Positions 12,001 to 23,398 of a DNA stretch of 42,091 nt are shown here, piece by piece. Below the pieces are notes generated by a model that searched no databases, was not told the origin of the DNA, and saw nothing but the letters and a program-made list of their open reading frames with translations. Source of the DNA: Piromyces finnis (taxonomy: Eukaryota > Neocallimastigomycota > Neocallimastigomycetes > Neocallimastigales > Neocallimastigaceae); NCBI GenBank assembly GCA_002104945.1, contig MCFH01000113.1:1-42091 (forward strand), written 5' to 3'. Position numbers and translations under genes: made by a program. Each line of letters opens with the position of its first letter. Position 1 is the first letter of the stretch.

Positions 12001-12516
12001 ATTTTATACAGAAACATAAAAGAGTTCTGTATTTTATCTTTAGGATTGTTATTATTATTCTATTTCCAGGTTTTAAGTTTATCATTTTTAGTAATAATTA
12101 CTCAATAGTTATTTATTAATTTATAAGTTTAAAAGAATTTCTAAAGAACACTTGGATAAAACACTAGAATTAATAATTTGATGTATACCATTTTATTTTT
12201 AGTTTATTTATTTATTTTTATTTATTTATTATTATTTTATTATTTTAGTACATTATTGGATTAAGTCGTTTTATTTTATTTAATAATTTATTTTATTTAA
12301 TAATTTATTTTATTATTATCACTATTAGGTTGTTTTTACTCAGAATTTATTATATAATAAAGAGAATATTATTTATTTAAGAAAGGGTTATATTTTCATA
12401 AAATTATTATTCATTCATTTTTAAGGGTTATCGTTTATTTTTATTATAAGTTACTATGGGTTAAGTCGTGTTTATTCAGTTAGTTTTTATTATGTTTTTA
12501 TATGAGTAGCGTATCA
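12001..12516 (-). mobile_element. Element B 5' LTR, truncated at its 3' end
   Basis: Starts (in element orientation) TGATACGCTACTC at 12516 and stops at about 12001, where it joins the last codons of gag. Against the 1092-bp 3' LTR, about 575 bp are missing, together with the primer site, the leader and nearly all of gag. The right flank AATA matches the left flank of the 3' LTR. The divergence of the shared part is low. Confidence 0.7.
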
Positions 12517-12520
12517 AATA

Positions 12521-13301
12521 TGATGCAATATATTTCAAAAACACCATAAATAAAATATAATTGTGAACGTTAGCAATAGGGAATGAGAGTTGAATAATAT
12601 ATTAGATAATATTGTATTTATTTCTATTTTATAATAATAAAAATAAATAATAAAAACAAATAATAAAAATAATAAATTTTATAATAATATAATTAAATAG
12701 ATTTTGGTTTAAAGTTTCTTTATTTAATTATTATTATTATTATGATTATAATTATAACATTAATAACATTCAATACTAGTAGAATCGAAAGTTATTGTTT
12801 AATGAATATAAATACTTAAATATAAAATGTAAATATAAAAATATGTTGATAAAATTCTTATTAATAATAAAATATAACTTTTTGAAATAATAAAAATAAA
12901 CAATAATTATTCTTTTCTTTTATAATTAATATTTTAAACTGAATTAAATATAATAAATATATACTAAATACGTAATTAGTGACCTAAAACTAAACTGAAA
13001 TAAACTGTAACTAAAATAAAATAAAATAGAACTTATACTTAAAACTAAAATATCAAATATTATTTATATATGAAAAGTTTTTCTCTTCTTTTATATATTG
13101 TTCTTTATCACTATTTTTATATCTTTTCGTTTCTTGTGTAATTAATTATTCTAATATATGTGTAACATTTGCGTCATAATAATTTATACTAATATAGTTT
13201 AATTATTATTAACACTAGTAATTGATATACAATTTATAAAAGGATTAGATATTATTCATGAAATACTTAAAATATTATATTTTTCTATGCATCTTGTATC
13301 A
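12521..13301. mobile_element. Solo LTR D2, 16 bp upstream of tRNA-Gly
   Basis: A 781-bp family D LTR (TGATGC...GTATCA) with the perfect 4-bp target duplication AATA (12517-12520 and 13302-13305). The right duplication lies at -16 to -13 from the mature tRNA-Gly 5' end. The same AATA is the target duplication of element B, so D2 re-used B's insertion site on the tRNA side. Confidence 0.85.
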
Positions 13302-13317
13302 AATATATTAAAGTAAA

Positions 13318-13388
13318 GCGTTAATAGTATAGAGGTAGAATATTTGCCTTCCAAGCAAATGGCCCGGGTTCGATTCCCGGTTAACGCA
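13318..13388 (+). tRNA. tRNA-Gly (anticodon TCC)
   Basis: Folds as a full cloverleaf. The 7-bp acceptor GCGTTAA/TTAACGC is perfect. The anticodon arm TTTGC-CTTCCAA-GCAAA gives TCC, and the T arm CCGGGTTCGATTCCCGG contains the Pol III B box GGTTCGATTCC. There is no intron and no encoded CCA. Only TTTATAAT separates it from tRNA-Thr, with no T4 terminator, so the two are probably transcribed together. Confidence 0.96.
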
Positions 13389-13396
13389 TTTATAAT

Positions 13397-13468
13397 GCCT
13401 GTTTGGCTTAGTGGTAGAGCGTCGCTCTTGTAAAGCGAAGGTCGGTGGTTCAATTCCGTCAATAGGCA
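13397..13468 (+). tRNA. tRNA-Thr (anticodon TGT)
   Basis: Cloverleaf with acceptor GCCTGTT/AATAGGC (one G-U), anticodon arm TCGCT-CTTGTAA-AGCGA giving TGT, and T loop TTCAATT on a G-U-containing stem. B box GGTTCAATTCC. There is no intron. It starts 8 nt after tRNA-Gly. A T7 run at about 13480-13486 is a good Pol III terminator for a Gly-Thr transcript. Confidence 0.95.
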
Positions 13469-14863
13469 TTAATTTAAATTTTTTTCTAAAAACCCTAATT
13501 AATAAATCTTTTCTAAAATTAAGAATATTAATTTTCTTTATATAAATAATATTGTTTTTAAACTTTCAATGAGAAAGCGTATTATATTTATTACTTAATT
13601 TATATCATTAATAAAGTTTGATTAAAAATGGATTTAAAAATATAAAATATTATAAAACGCTTCTAAAAATATTTAAAAAGTTATTAAAAATTTTAATAAT
13701 ATAGATATTAAAAAATAAAGAAAATTAATATTCAATAAATTAACCCTTAAGAGGAATTGTTATTATGCAGAAAAAAGTTTTGCTTTCCGAATATTACATA
13801 CCATTTTCACTTATTAGAGAACTATAGAAGGTGTTAGATCAGCTTTGATGGAAAATTCCAGAATAAATTAAATAAAAGTTATTTACTAAATTCATTATAA
13901 CCAAGTTTATTTCTAAATTGAACACATTAATTAGGTAAGTTAGGTCAGAAGGTTCTAACCTTTTTACTATATAGTTAAAATAAATAAATTAAAATATAAT
14001 AAATATTTATATAATGACTTTAAGCCTATGACTTATTTTTATTTAATTGGCTTAAGTCATTTTAATTATTTGAGAGAGGAATGACTATTTCATTTATTTA
14101 AATTTCCATCCGCATCAAATGAACAAAGAGATATTATTTAACTTTAATAAACATAAAATCTTAATAATTATAATTAATAAATACCTCTAAAATTATTATT
14201 TAATAATATTTTAATAAAATGTTACTCTTTATTAAATGAATAAAAAATTATTTCAAAAAGTGATTATTATGTTATATTTTTAATTATAACTATATAAGTT
14301 ACATGAATTAAAAATTGAAATTGTTTTTATAAAAATTAATATAATTGTTTTGTTAAAACACAAAATTGTTTTATTAGGAACACTTGTTTTTCTAATATTT
14401 AAATATTTAAAATTTTATTTATTAAGTTATTAAATTGATTATTAAAATTATAAAAATATTAACAAAACTATATAATATTTTCCTTGTTAATAATAATAAT
14501 AATAATGATTAAAATAAGAATATTTACATTTATATTTTCTTTTAAATTTAAACTTTTTACATTAAAATAATAAAATTAATAACTATTTACAATAAAAGTA
14601 ATAAAAGTAATTAAAAATAGCAATAAAAGAAATAATAAAAATTTAAAGAATATAAAAAGTTTTTTATTTTACAATTAATTAAAGTAATAAATATTTAAAA
14701 TATTTTAATAAAAGTGTTTAATTTTATTATTTTATAACATGAATTATTATATTTGTTTACTTTTAAAGTGTAATTTACTAAAGAAGTTATTAAATATTTA
14801 ATTTAACAATTAATTTAACAGAAGTCATATATTTTGATCTCGATTAATTTTTATTTATTACAT

Positions 14864-14941
<78 letters not shown>

Positions 14942-14950
14942 GTATTAGTA

Positions 14951-15008
<58 letters not shown>

Positions 15009-15022
15009 GTATTAGTATTATA

Positions 15023-15088
<66 letters not shown>

Positions 15089-15485
15089 TTATAATTTATA
15101 AATTTAATTATTTAATTATTTATCATTTTGTGATACGTGACAAACAGAAAATACTACTTTTAGCATAAACTCCAGATCAATTTACATAAGGGTTAAGATG
15201 ATGATTGATTAATAATAATTTTAATTAATGTTAAGTTTAATTAATATAAACTAATATAATTTTAAAAAAAGGTTCTTGATTTTATAATTAAGTTCCGATA
15301 ATAAAATATAATAATAATTTAGTAATATTAATAAGTGAATAAATGGTATATTTGTATAAGAAAGATTATTGTTTAAATATGTATTATTAATAAATAAATG
15401 TACAAATACTAAGTATAATATCTTATAATAAATAAAGATAAATATTTAATAATAATAAAATGATTCTTTTGTTTATATAATAATG
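13469..15485. other. Gene-free repeat region downstream of tRNA-Thr
   Basis: I find no gene here. Around 13740-13870 the reverse complement resembles the 3' part of family G (the AAGGGTTAATTTATTG block). About 13930-14860 resembles the reverse complement of LTR F (for example the stretch with AAAATCTTAATAATTATAA). 15086-15125 resembles the end of family L. Boundaries and target duplications could not be fixed. The hydrophobic Leu/Ile reading frame across the ATT repeat is only a product of the repeat. Confidence 0.5.
14864..15086. repeat. (ATT)n microsatellite, about 220 bp
   Basis: Almost pure ATT repeat with a few AGT and TTT interruptions. It sits where family L LTRs carry shorter ATT/AAT runs (6622-6655, 15488-15523, 20890-20969), so it probably expanded inside an L copy. 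Confidence 0.95.
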
Positions 15486-15487
15486 TG

Positions 15488-15522
<35 letters not shown>

Positions 15523-16018
15523 TAAAACACAGATAAAAATTAAAATATTTAACATGTATAAAATTATTAAATTAAAAATTATAAATGTAAACTTTTTGTC
15601 TATTTAATTGTTTATTTATTTTTAAATTAAATAGTTTATTTATTTATAATTATATTTTAAAATAATATTTTGTATAAATAGTAATAGAAAATGTTCTTTT
15701 TAAAAATTGTTCCTAATAATCCAGTAAAATTAGATATATAATTTATATAAAATAATATTTGTAATTATAGTTATATACATACGAGATGTATTGAATAATA
15801 ATAGCATATATATATTTAATAATACAAGAGTTATTAAATATTAAAACTTTATAATTAAACAAAATAATTTTATATTTTAAACTAACAAAGACTTGCAAAT
15901 GAACAAGTATCAAAATCATTTATTTTATTTTCTTTATTTCTATTTATTAAATTTTAGATACAGATATTATCACTTTCTATATTCATATATAGAATTAAGA
16001 TAATATCTTACTGTATCA
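15486..16018. mobile_element. Solo LTR L3 (family L, reverse of L1)
   Basis: The body matches L4 (for example ACAGATAAAAATTAAAATAT near 15530) and it ends ACTGTATCA. The start is unclear and lies in or before an (AAT)n run, so the copy may be shortened. The right flank AAAA is shared with D3. Confidence 0.55.
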
Positions 16019-16660
16019 AAAATGATGCAATATATTACAAAAACACCATAAATAAAATATAATTATGAACGTTAGCAATAAAGAATGATATTTGAATAAT
16101 ATAATATTGTATTTATTTCTATTTTATAATATTAAAAATAAATAATAAAAATAATAAATTTTATAATAATATAATTAAATAGATTTTGGTTTAAAGTTTC
16201 TTTATTTAATTATTATTATTATTATTATAACATTAATAACGTTCAATACTAATAGAATCGAAAGTTATTATTTAATAAATATAAATAGTTAAATATAAAA
16301 TGTAAATATAAAAATATATTGATAAAATTATTATTAATAATAAAATATAACTTTTCTGAAATAATAAAAATAAACAATAAATATTATTTTCTTTTATAAT
16401 TAATATTTAAACTGAGTTACATATAATAAATACTAAATACGTAATTATTAACCTAAAACTAAACTAAAACTAAAATAAAATAAAACTAATATTTAAAGCT
16501 AAAATATCAAATATTATTTATAAATGAAAAGTTCTCCCCTCTTTAATATCTTGTTTTTTATCACTGTTTTTATATCTTTTCCTTTCTTGTGTAACTAATT
16601 ATTCTAATATATGTGTAACTTTTGCGTCATAATAATTTATACTAATATAGTTTAATTGTT

Positions 16661-17067
16661 TGATACAACTCGGTTCAATACACTCAGGATTTGTGGGTTG
16701 ACTTATATACTTTATTTATAAATTATTCAAATGCATACTTAATATTATATGATCTTAAGAATATCTTCTCCTAACTATTATATTCTTAGATAGAGACTAA
16801 TTTACTATATTTTCTACTAATTTATACCAAAATCTAACTATAAAGTTTGTTTGTTTATCTGTTTATATTAAATACTATAATTACTATAAATACTTTAATT
16901 TATCACATGATTATAAAAATATGATAAATACATTAATGTACTAAATAAAATGTACTAAAAACTACATTATAATCTATTCCAATATTACATTATTTTATGT
17001 TTATATAACATTTATAGTAATATTCAATTATATTATTAATTAAGGTTTTTAGGTTCATTTTATATCA
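16661..17067. mobile_element. Solo LTR E (407 bp) nested in D3
   Basis: Begins TGATACAACTCGG and ends TTTATATCA, with the target duplication TGTT (16657-16660 and 17068-17071). Comparison with the uninterrupted D copies gives the empty site directly. The only copy in the window. No coding region. Confidence 0.82.
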
Positions 17068-17119
17068 TGTTATTATCATTAGTAATTAGTATACAATTTA
17101 TAAAAGGGTTATATATTAT

Positions 17120-18457
17120 TGTCATGAATATTAGTGGATTCATGATTATTTATTTAAATAATGTTTAATTAATTAGAAATATTTTGCTATAAAACATTAT
17201 TAAATAATATTTAGGAGATTGTAAAGATATAATATATATCTTTAGATTATTTAATAATTAATTATTAATTATTAAATAATAAATTAATATTTAGTAAAAT
17301 TGATTATAAAATTTTTGAATAAATTTTATGGAATAATTTAATAATAAATTATTTTATAATAGTTCCGTTAAATTTAAATTAAGATAAATATTTAAATTTA
17401 AGGAATAAAAGAATTTTAATTAAATTTAAATATTTCAAATATTTTAAATAATTAAAATATATTTTTAAATACTTTTTATTTAATTTTAGAATAGATTATA
17501 CTTTTTTATTTAAATTTAGAATAGTTTAATAATTTTAACTTAGTTTTAAAAATAGATTTGTTTATATTTCAATAGGAAATATATTAAGAATAGTATTGAT
17601 AATATTAAATTAATTTATAGAAAATACATGGGCTTTATTCAATTTTGAGTTTACTCAAATTGAATTAAAAGTATAATGAATTAGTTTTAGTTTAGTTTTG
17701 TTATTTTTTTATTTAAATAGATTAGTGTTGTTTATTTTATATTAAATATATGTTTATTTAAATAGAATAATATATTAGAATATAATTATGAAAAAAATAT
17801 AAATACATGTAATTTTTGTTTATTAAATCGATGTTACTGTTATTTTCAATTTTTTAATTTTTAACTATTATATAGTTAATAATATTTTTAAGAGTTTAAA
17901 TAAAAATTTAATGTTTTATTTTTTATTTTTGTGTTAATAAAAATTGTTTTGTTTTAAGTATAAAATCTGTTTTAAATTTTATACTTTTACAGAGATATTA
18001 TTATTTTATAATTATTAAGATTTTATATTTATTAAAGTTTGAATTAATATCTCTTATTTGATTAAGAAGGAAATTAAATTATAAAATAATCATTCCTTCT
18101 ACAAATGATTTATAATATGACTTTATAATTATTAAATATAATACGAGTTTAAGAAAAAGTCATATATAAGTAATATATATTTAATTTATAGAATAGTTAA
18201 TTAATATAAACAAGTAATCATGTATTAAATATTAAATGTATTCCTTTAATATTAAAGATAGTATAAATACTTAAGAAATTTCCTAACATTAGGAATTTCG
18301 AGAGTTCATTAATTTAAATATTTACTCTAATAAAATAATAATAATTAATAAATAAAGTTAATTAATAAAATAGTATTCATTTATTTATTTAATTATTTAT
18401 TTAACAATTTAGGGTAAATTAGTACGTTCCTACCCAACAGAAGTGAAAAACCTAACA
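17120..18457. mobile_element. Large solo LTR F (1338 bp) nested in D3
   Basis: Begins TGTCATGAATATTAG and ends AAAAACCTAACA, with the perfect 5-bp duplication ATTAT (17115-17119 and 18458-18462). Read on the minus strand it starts TGTTAGGTTTTTCAC, like the start of family K, so that is probably its sense orientation. No open frame of note. It could also be a small non-autonomous element. Confidence 0.8.
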
Positions 18458-18512
18458 ATTATTCGTAAAATATTTAAAATATTATATTTTTCTATGCATC
18501 TTGTATCAAAAA

Positions 18513-19854
18513 TGTTATGGTTCGAGGAATTTAATTTTATTTATATAATATTAATAAATTTATTAATACTCAAAAAAATAATATTAAAATCAAATAAGAA
18601 AAATCGTTTTATTAGTAAATTTGTTTTATTAGGATATAAATATAAAATTATAAAAATAAAATAAAAAAATGAAAATAAAAATATCTGTCTCTTCTCTAAT
18701 TCTTATAATATACACCTTTTTATACTTTTTGTAAAAAATTAAGTAGTGTTAATTAAAAGAATTAGTCTTTAATTATTTACATTAATTTTAGTATTTAAAT
18801 TACTTTTAAATTAATAATAAAATTACATTACTATTATAATAAATATTTATACATATTATTGAATCGATTAACATACATTAAAAGTTTACTTCAAATATAT
18901 TTAACTAAAGAATTTTACTATTTTACAGAAATATTATTCATAATTTTAATTAATAAGAATTCATTAACTTGATAAATTAAACTAAAAGTTCAATAAACTA
19001 TAATTTCCAATATATTATTATTACTAAATTAATTTTTAAGTTTCATAAAATAAAATTTAAGTTCAATAAAAATAATTATTAATAATTTTAAATATAATTT
19101 AAGTGTATACATTAATTTACAAATAAGAATGTTGTAAAGTTTTCATACATTTAGGAACAATAATGGATTGGGTCATAATCATTAATTATGACAAGAATAA
19201 CATTATTCATTGGTTCCTTAATGAAATGTAAAAAATTAGATTTATTTTATAATAAATAATCTATATTTCTTATTAAAATTAATTTATTATATTTTTTATT
19301 TAACTTTAATATTTTATTAAATTTTATTATAATACATAATGTATTTTAAATATAACGTAAATTATTGTATTTAGAAAAAATCGATTATTAGAATTTTCCC
19401 AAATCCATTCGGTTTTATTTAATAATACAATAATTGATAAGAATAGATTATCAATCGAAACTTTTCTAGTTTTTTCTTCTAATCTTTTTCTAGAAAAGAA
19501 ATTTATTAAGATTAGAACTTTCTTTTATTCTTTAAGTTTTTATATAAAAAGACCTCTTGAGTTTCATTTGAAAATCAAGAGTCATTATTATAAGAAATTA
19601 TAATAAATAACATAAATGAATTGATACACTTTTAACATTAATAAAACATTCTTATAATAAAAAATATTTTAAAACCTAACACGAACGTTATTTATTTTTA
19701 GACTCTTATAATAAACTCGATAAGTATATTTTATTTTTTCTATATCTTAGTAATTAGTTTCCATATAATTATCTCATTTTAACAATTAGTGTTAAAATGT
19801 AGTTAATAATTTTATTATGTGAAATATTAATACATGTAATAAAATCATTACACA
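18513..19854 (+). mobile_element. H-like solo LTR N (TGTTATGG...TTACACA)
   Basis: Starts TGTTATGGTTCGAGG immediately after the AAAA that follows D3. Positions 19380-19740 parallel H1 3900-4360 in the same orientation, including the CTCTTGA hairpin (19554-19581). Its end TTACACA is inferred. The right flank (AAAT) does not give a clean duplication. Confidence 0.5.
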
Positions 19855-19895
19855 AAATATAGTAATTTCTTATTTTTTTAAAAAAATTACTATCT

Positions 19896-20521
19896 ACAAT
19901 ATAATATTAACTATTAATATTGTAGTAATATATATAATATGTTTAAATAAGAAATATTGAACAAATTAAAATAGAAAATAGAAAATGAAAAACTTATCGA
20001 GTTTATTATAAAGATTTATAATAAACAACAAAACACTAAGGGTTAAATGGAGCGGAAGTTATTTAATTAAATTTTATTATCTATTAATTATTAGTTTATT
20101 AGAAGAATGTTTTACTTTATTTTTTAAAAAAGAAAAAAATGTATTTGTGTTACTTATTATAATGTATTCCTTTATAATAATAACTCTTGAATTTCTAAGG
20201 AATTTCAAGAGTGTTTTATTTATAATTTTATTAAGAAATAAGGTTAAATAAAATGGGTTCTAATCTTAACAAATGAAATGTTTAGGAAAAGACTAGAAGA
20301 AAAACCTAAACATGATTTTCGATCAATATTCTAATCATATTGATCATCGTGTAATTTTAAGTAAAACCAAATGCCTCCTTAAAGCGCAATCGGGAAAACC
20401 TTAAAATACCGATTCCTATTCTATCCGTGCTTAATACAATAACAAAAATATAATTAATACGTAATTTAAAACAATAAATGTAATGAGTATAAATAGTCAA
20501 AATTAAATATAAAAGATAAAT

Positions 20522-20553
<32 letters not shown>

Positions 20554-20826
20554 TAATTAAATGTACGTAAAGATTAATAATTAAATAAATTTATAATATT
20601 AATTAAATATATAAAAATATAATAAATAAATTTTATATTTATATAAGTGTATATAAAATTAATATTTTAAATAAATCATTAATATTAATCAAATGAATGG
20701 AATATTAAATAATTTAATAAATTATAAGTAATAATTGAATGTATAGAAAATAATAATTTAAATAAATTTTTATTAAATAATAAGAAGTATTAATTATTCA
20801 ATTATGAATAATTAATATTTCTTACA
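19896..20826 (-). mobile_element. H-family LTR copy H2 (inverted twin of H1)
   Basis: About 930 bp match the reverse complement of 3515-4435 and end ATATTTCTTACA. The left side (about 19863-19895) is a near-palindrome (ATAGTAATTT...AAATTACTAT) in place of the expected TG end. Hairpin at 20184-20211. Confidence 0.65.
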
Positions 20827-20885
20827 CAAAAATGATAAATAATTAAATTTATAAATTATAAATTAACAATAATAATATTAATAAT

Positions 20886-20889
<4 letters not shown>

Positions 20890-20969
<80 letters not shown>
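20890..20969. repeat. (AAT)n microsatellite in L4
   Basis: About 80 bp of pure AAT repeat at the position where other L copies also carry ATT/AAT runs. Confidence 0.93.
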
Positions 20970-21038
20970 TAAAATACAGATAAAAATTAAAATATTTAAC
21001 ATGTATAAAATTATTAAATTAAAAATTATAAATGTAAA

Positions 21039-21069
<31 letters not shown>

Positions 21070-21475
21070 TAAATTAAATAGTTTATATTTGTTTATAATT
21101 ATACTTTAAAATGATAATTTTGTATAAATAGTAATAGAAAACATTCATTTTAAAAAGATGTTCCTAATAATCCGTCAAAATTAGATATATTATATTAAAT
21201 TTAATAAATGGTTACTAATTATCCAAGTGAGAAAAATTAGATATTTATTTTAATAAAACAATATTTTTTTTTTATATAACTTCTATGATACATACAAGAT
21301 GTATTAATTCTTAATTATTTAATAATACGAGAGTTATTAAATAATATTATAATTTTATAATTAAATATAATAAACTTTATATTTTTAAAAATTAACTAAT
21401 ACTTGCAAATGAACAAGTATAAAAATCATTTATTTTATTTTCTTATTTTTTTTTTAGATACAAATATTATCACTT

Positions 21476-21592
21476 ATCAAAATCACAATTCATGAAATTT
21501 GACATTTCATAAAATTTCATAATTTTGAATTATTAGTTAAATTAATTAAAATATTAATTTAATAATATTTTACTAATAATAGTATCACTTTC
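21476..21592. mobile_element. 117-bp insertion with 8-bp target duplication
   Basis: The 8-mer TATCACTT occurs on both sides (21468-21475 and 21593-21600) and L3 shows the empty site. The insert equals the reverse complement of about 4911-5017, the end of another repeat. Eight-base duplications suit hAT-type transposition, but I see no terminal inverted repeats, so the mechanism is open. Confidence 0.6.
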
Positions 21593-21640
21593 TATAGTAA
21601 AATATAGAATTAAGATAATATTTTCTATTGCATCAAAAAG

Positions 21641-22434
21641 TGATGCAATATATTTCAAAAACACCATAAATAAAATATAATTGTGAACGTTAGCAATAGG
21701 GAATGATAGTTGAATAATATATTAGATAATATTGTATTTATTTCTATTTTATAATAATAAAAATAAATAATAAAAATAAATCATAAAAACAAATAATAAA
21801 AATAATAGATTTTATAATAATATAATTAAATAGATTTTGGTTTAAAGTTTCTTTATTTAATTATTATTATTATTATTATTATTATAAGATTAATAACATT
21901 CAATACTAGTAGAATCGAAAGTTATTATTTAATAAATATAAATAGTTAAATATAAAATGTAAATATAAAAATATGTTGATAAAATTCTTATTAATAATAA
22001 AATATAACTTTTCGAAATAATAAAAATAAACAATAATTATTCTTTTCTTTTATAATTAATATTTTAAACTGAATTAAATATAATAAATACTAAATACGTA
22101 ATTAGTAACCTAAAACTAAACTAAAATAAACAGCAATTAAAATAAAATAAAATAAAATAGAACTTATACTTAAAACTAAAATATCAAAAATTATTTATAA
22201 ATGAAAAGTTTTCACCTCTTTTTTTATATCTTGTTCTTTATCACTATTTTTATATCTTTTCATTTCTTGTGTAATTAATTATTCTAATATATGTGTAACA
22301 TTTGCGTCATAATAATTTATACTAATATAGTTTAACTATTATTAACACTAGTAATTGATATACAATTTATAAAAGGATTAGATATTATTCCTAAAATATT
22401 TAAAATATTATATTTTTCTATGCATCTTGTATCA
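21641..22434. mobile_element. Solo LTR D4 (family D)
   Basis: TGATGC...GTATCA, 794 bp. The left flank is AAAAG and the right flank is AAA followed by H3, so the 4-bp duplication is imperfect. It lies between L4 and H3 in the tRNA-Cys stack. Confidence 0.75.
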
Positions 22435-22600
22435 AAATGTAATAATTCCACTATAAATTATTATATAATAGAATTATTAACTACAATTTATTGATAAATT
22501 GAGAATAATAAAAAAAATAAATATTAATACTTATCTTTAAGTTCGAGTTTATTATAAGAGTAGAAATAATTTTACACTTTAATAAGTTAATATGTTTTAT

Positions 22601-22846
22601 TATAGCTAAGTTAAGTAAAATAAAATTAAAAACACTTTTATTATAGCTAAGTTAAGTAAAATAAAATTAAAAACACTTTTATTATAGCTAAGTTAAGTAA
22701 AATAAAATTAAAAACACTTTTATTATAGCTAAGTTAAGTAAAATAAAATTAAAAACACTTTTATTATAGCTAAGTTAAGTAAAATAAAATTAAAAACACT
22801 TTTATTATAGCTAAGTTAAGTAAAATAAAATTAAAAACACTTTTAT
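22601..22846. repeat. Tandem repeat, 6 copies of a 41-bp unit
   Basis: The core TATAGCTAAGTTAAGTAAAA recurs with a strict 41-bp period (GCTAAG at 22605, 22646, 22687, 22728, 22769 and 22810), and the copies look identical. It lies inside H3 and is missing from H1 and H2, so it is a recent local expansion. Confidence 0.95.
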
Positions 22847-22874
22847 TATTATAATTTGTTTCTTATAATAATAA

Positions 22875-22903
22875 CTCTTGATTCCTTAGAAGAGAATCAA
22901 GAG
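22875..22903. other. Conserved LTR hairpin (H family)
   Basis: Perfect stem CTCTTGATTC/GAATCAAGAG. Equivalent hairpins lie at 4119-4146 (H1), 20184-20211 (H2) and 19554-19581 (N), with changed stem bases but pairing largely kept. Possibly a structured RNA element or 3' processing signal; the function is unknown. Confidence 0.6.
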
Positions 22904-23398
22904 TCTTATTTATATTATTTAATAAATTTAAAGTTTAAATTAAAATTTTATCTAATCTTAACAAAATAATTTTTTGTTTAGGAAAAGATTAGAAGAAAAA
23001 CCTAAACAAAGTTCGATCAATATTCTATACATATTGACCATCGTATATTTTAAGTAAAACCAATTATTTTAGAAATTGGAAAAACCTTAAAATATCGATT
23101 CCTAAACAATGAATAATTATTTTAAAGTAATTAATTAAATAAATAATTAAATCTATTTGATAAAAATATAAAGTTAAATAAAAGTAATTAATTAAATTAA
23201 TTAATTAAATGCATAAATATAATTAATAAAAATATTAAATAAAATATTGATGCATAATATAATTAAATGGCTAAATGTAATTTAAGATATTAAAATTAAG
23301 TGAAAATAAATAATTAAAATAAATTTAAATGAGAATAATTATTTAAATAAACTAATATTAATTACATTAATTAATAATTAATAATTAATGATTTTAAC

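Larger units (their letters stand above)
16023..18508. mobile_element. Solo LTR D3, interrupted by two later LTRs
   Basis: Family D ends (TGATGC at 16023, GTATCA at 18508) with flanks AAAA (16019-16022) and AAAA (18509-18512), a perfect 4-bp duplication. Removing E with one TGTT copy and F with one ATTAT copy leaves about 732 bp, in line with D1, D2 and D4. This confirms the order D3 first, then E and F. Confidence 0.82.
20833..21635. mobile_element. Solo LTR L4 (family L)
   Basis: Runs from TGATAAATAATT to TATTGCATCA, with AAAA on both sides (within 20828-20832 and 21636-21639). It contains an (AAT)n run and a 117-bp insertion (21476-21592) absent from L3 and L1. Confidence 0.72.

Noticed and set aside
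13256-13462. Minus-strand 68-aa frame
   Set aside because: It covers both tRNA genes on the opposite strand and has no protein-like features.
14834-15094. 86-aa Leu/Ile-rich frame that looks like a membrane protein
   Set aside because: It is only the ATT microsatellite read in frame; there is no context for a gene.
22601-22846. CRISPR array
   Set aside because: The units are contiguous and the same, with no unique spacers, in eukaryotic DNA and inside an LTR.
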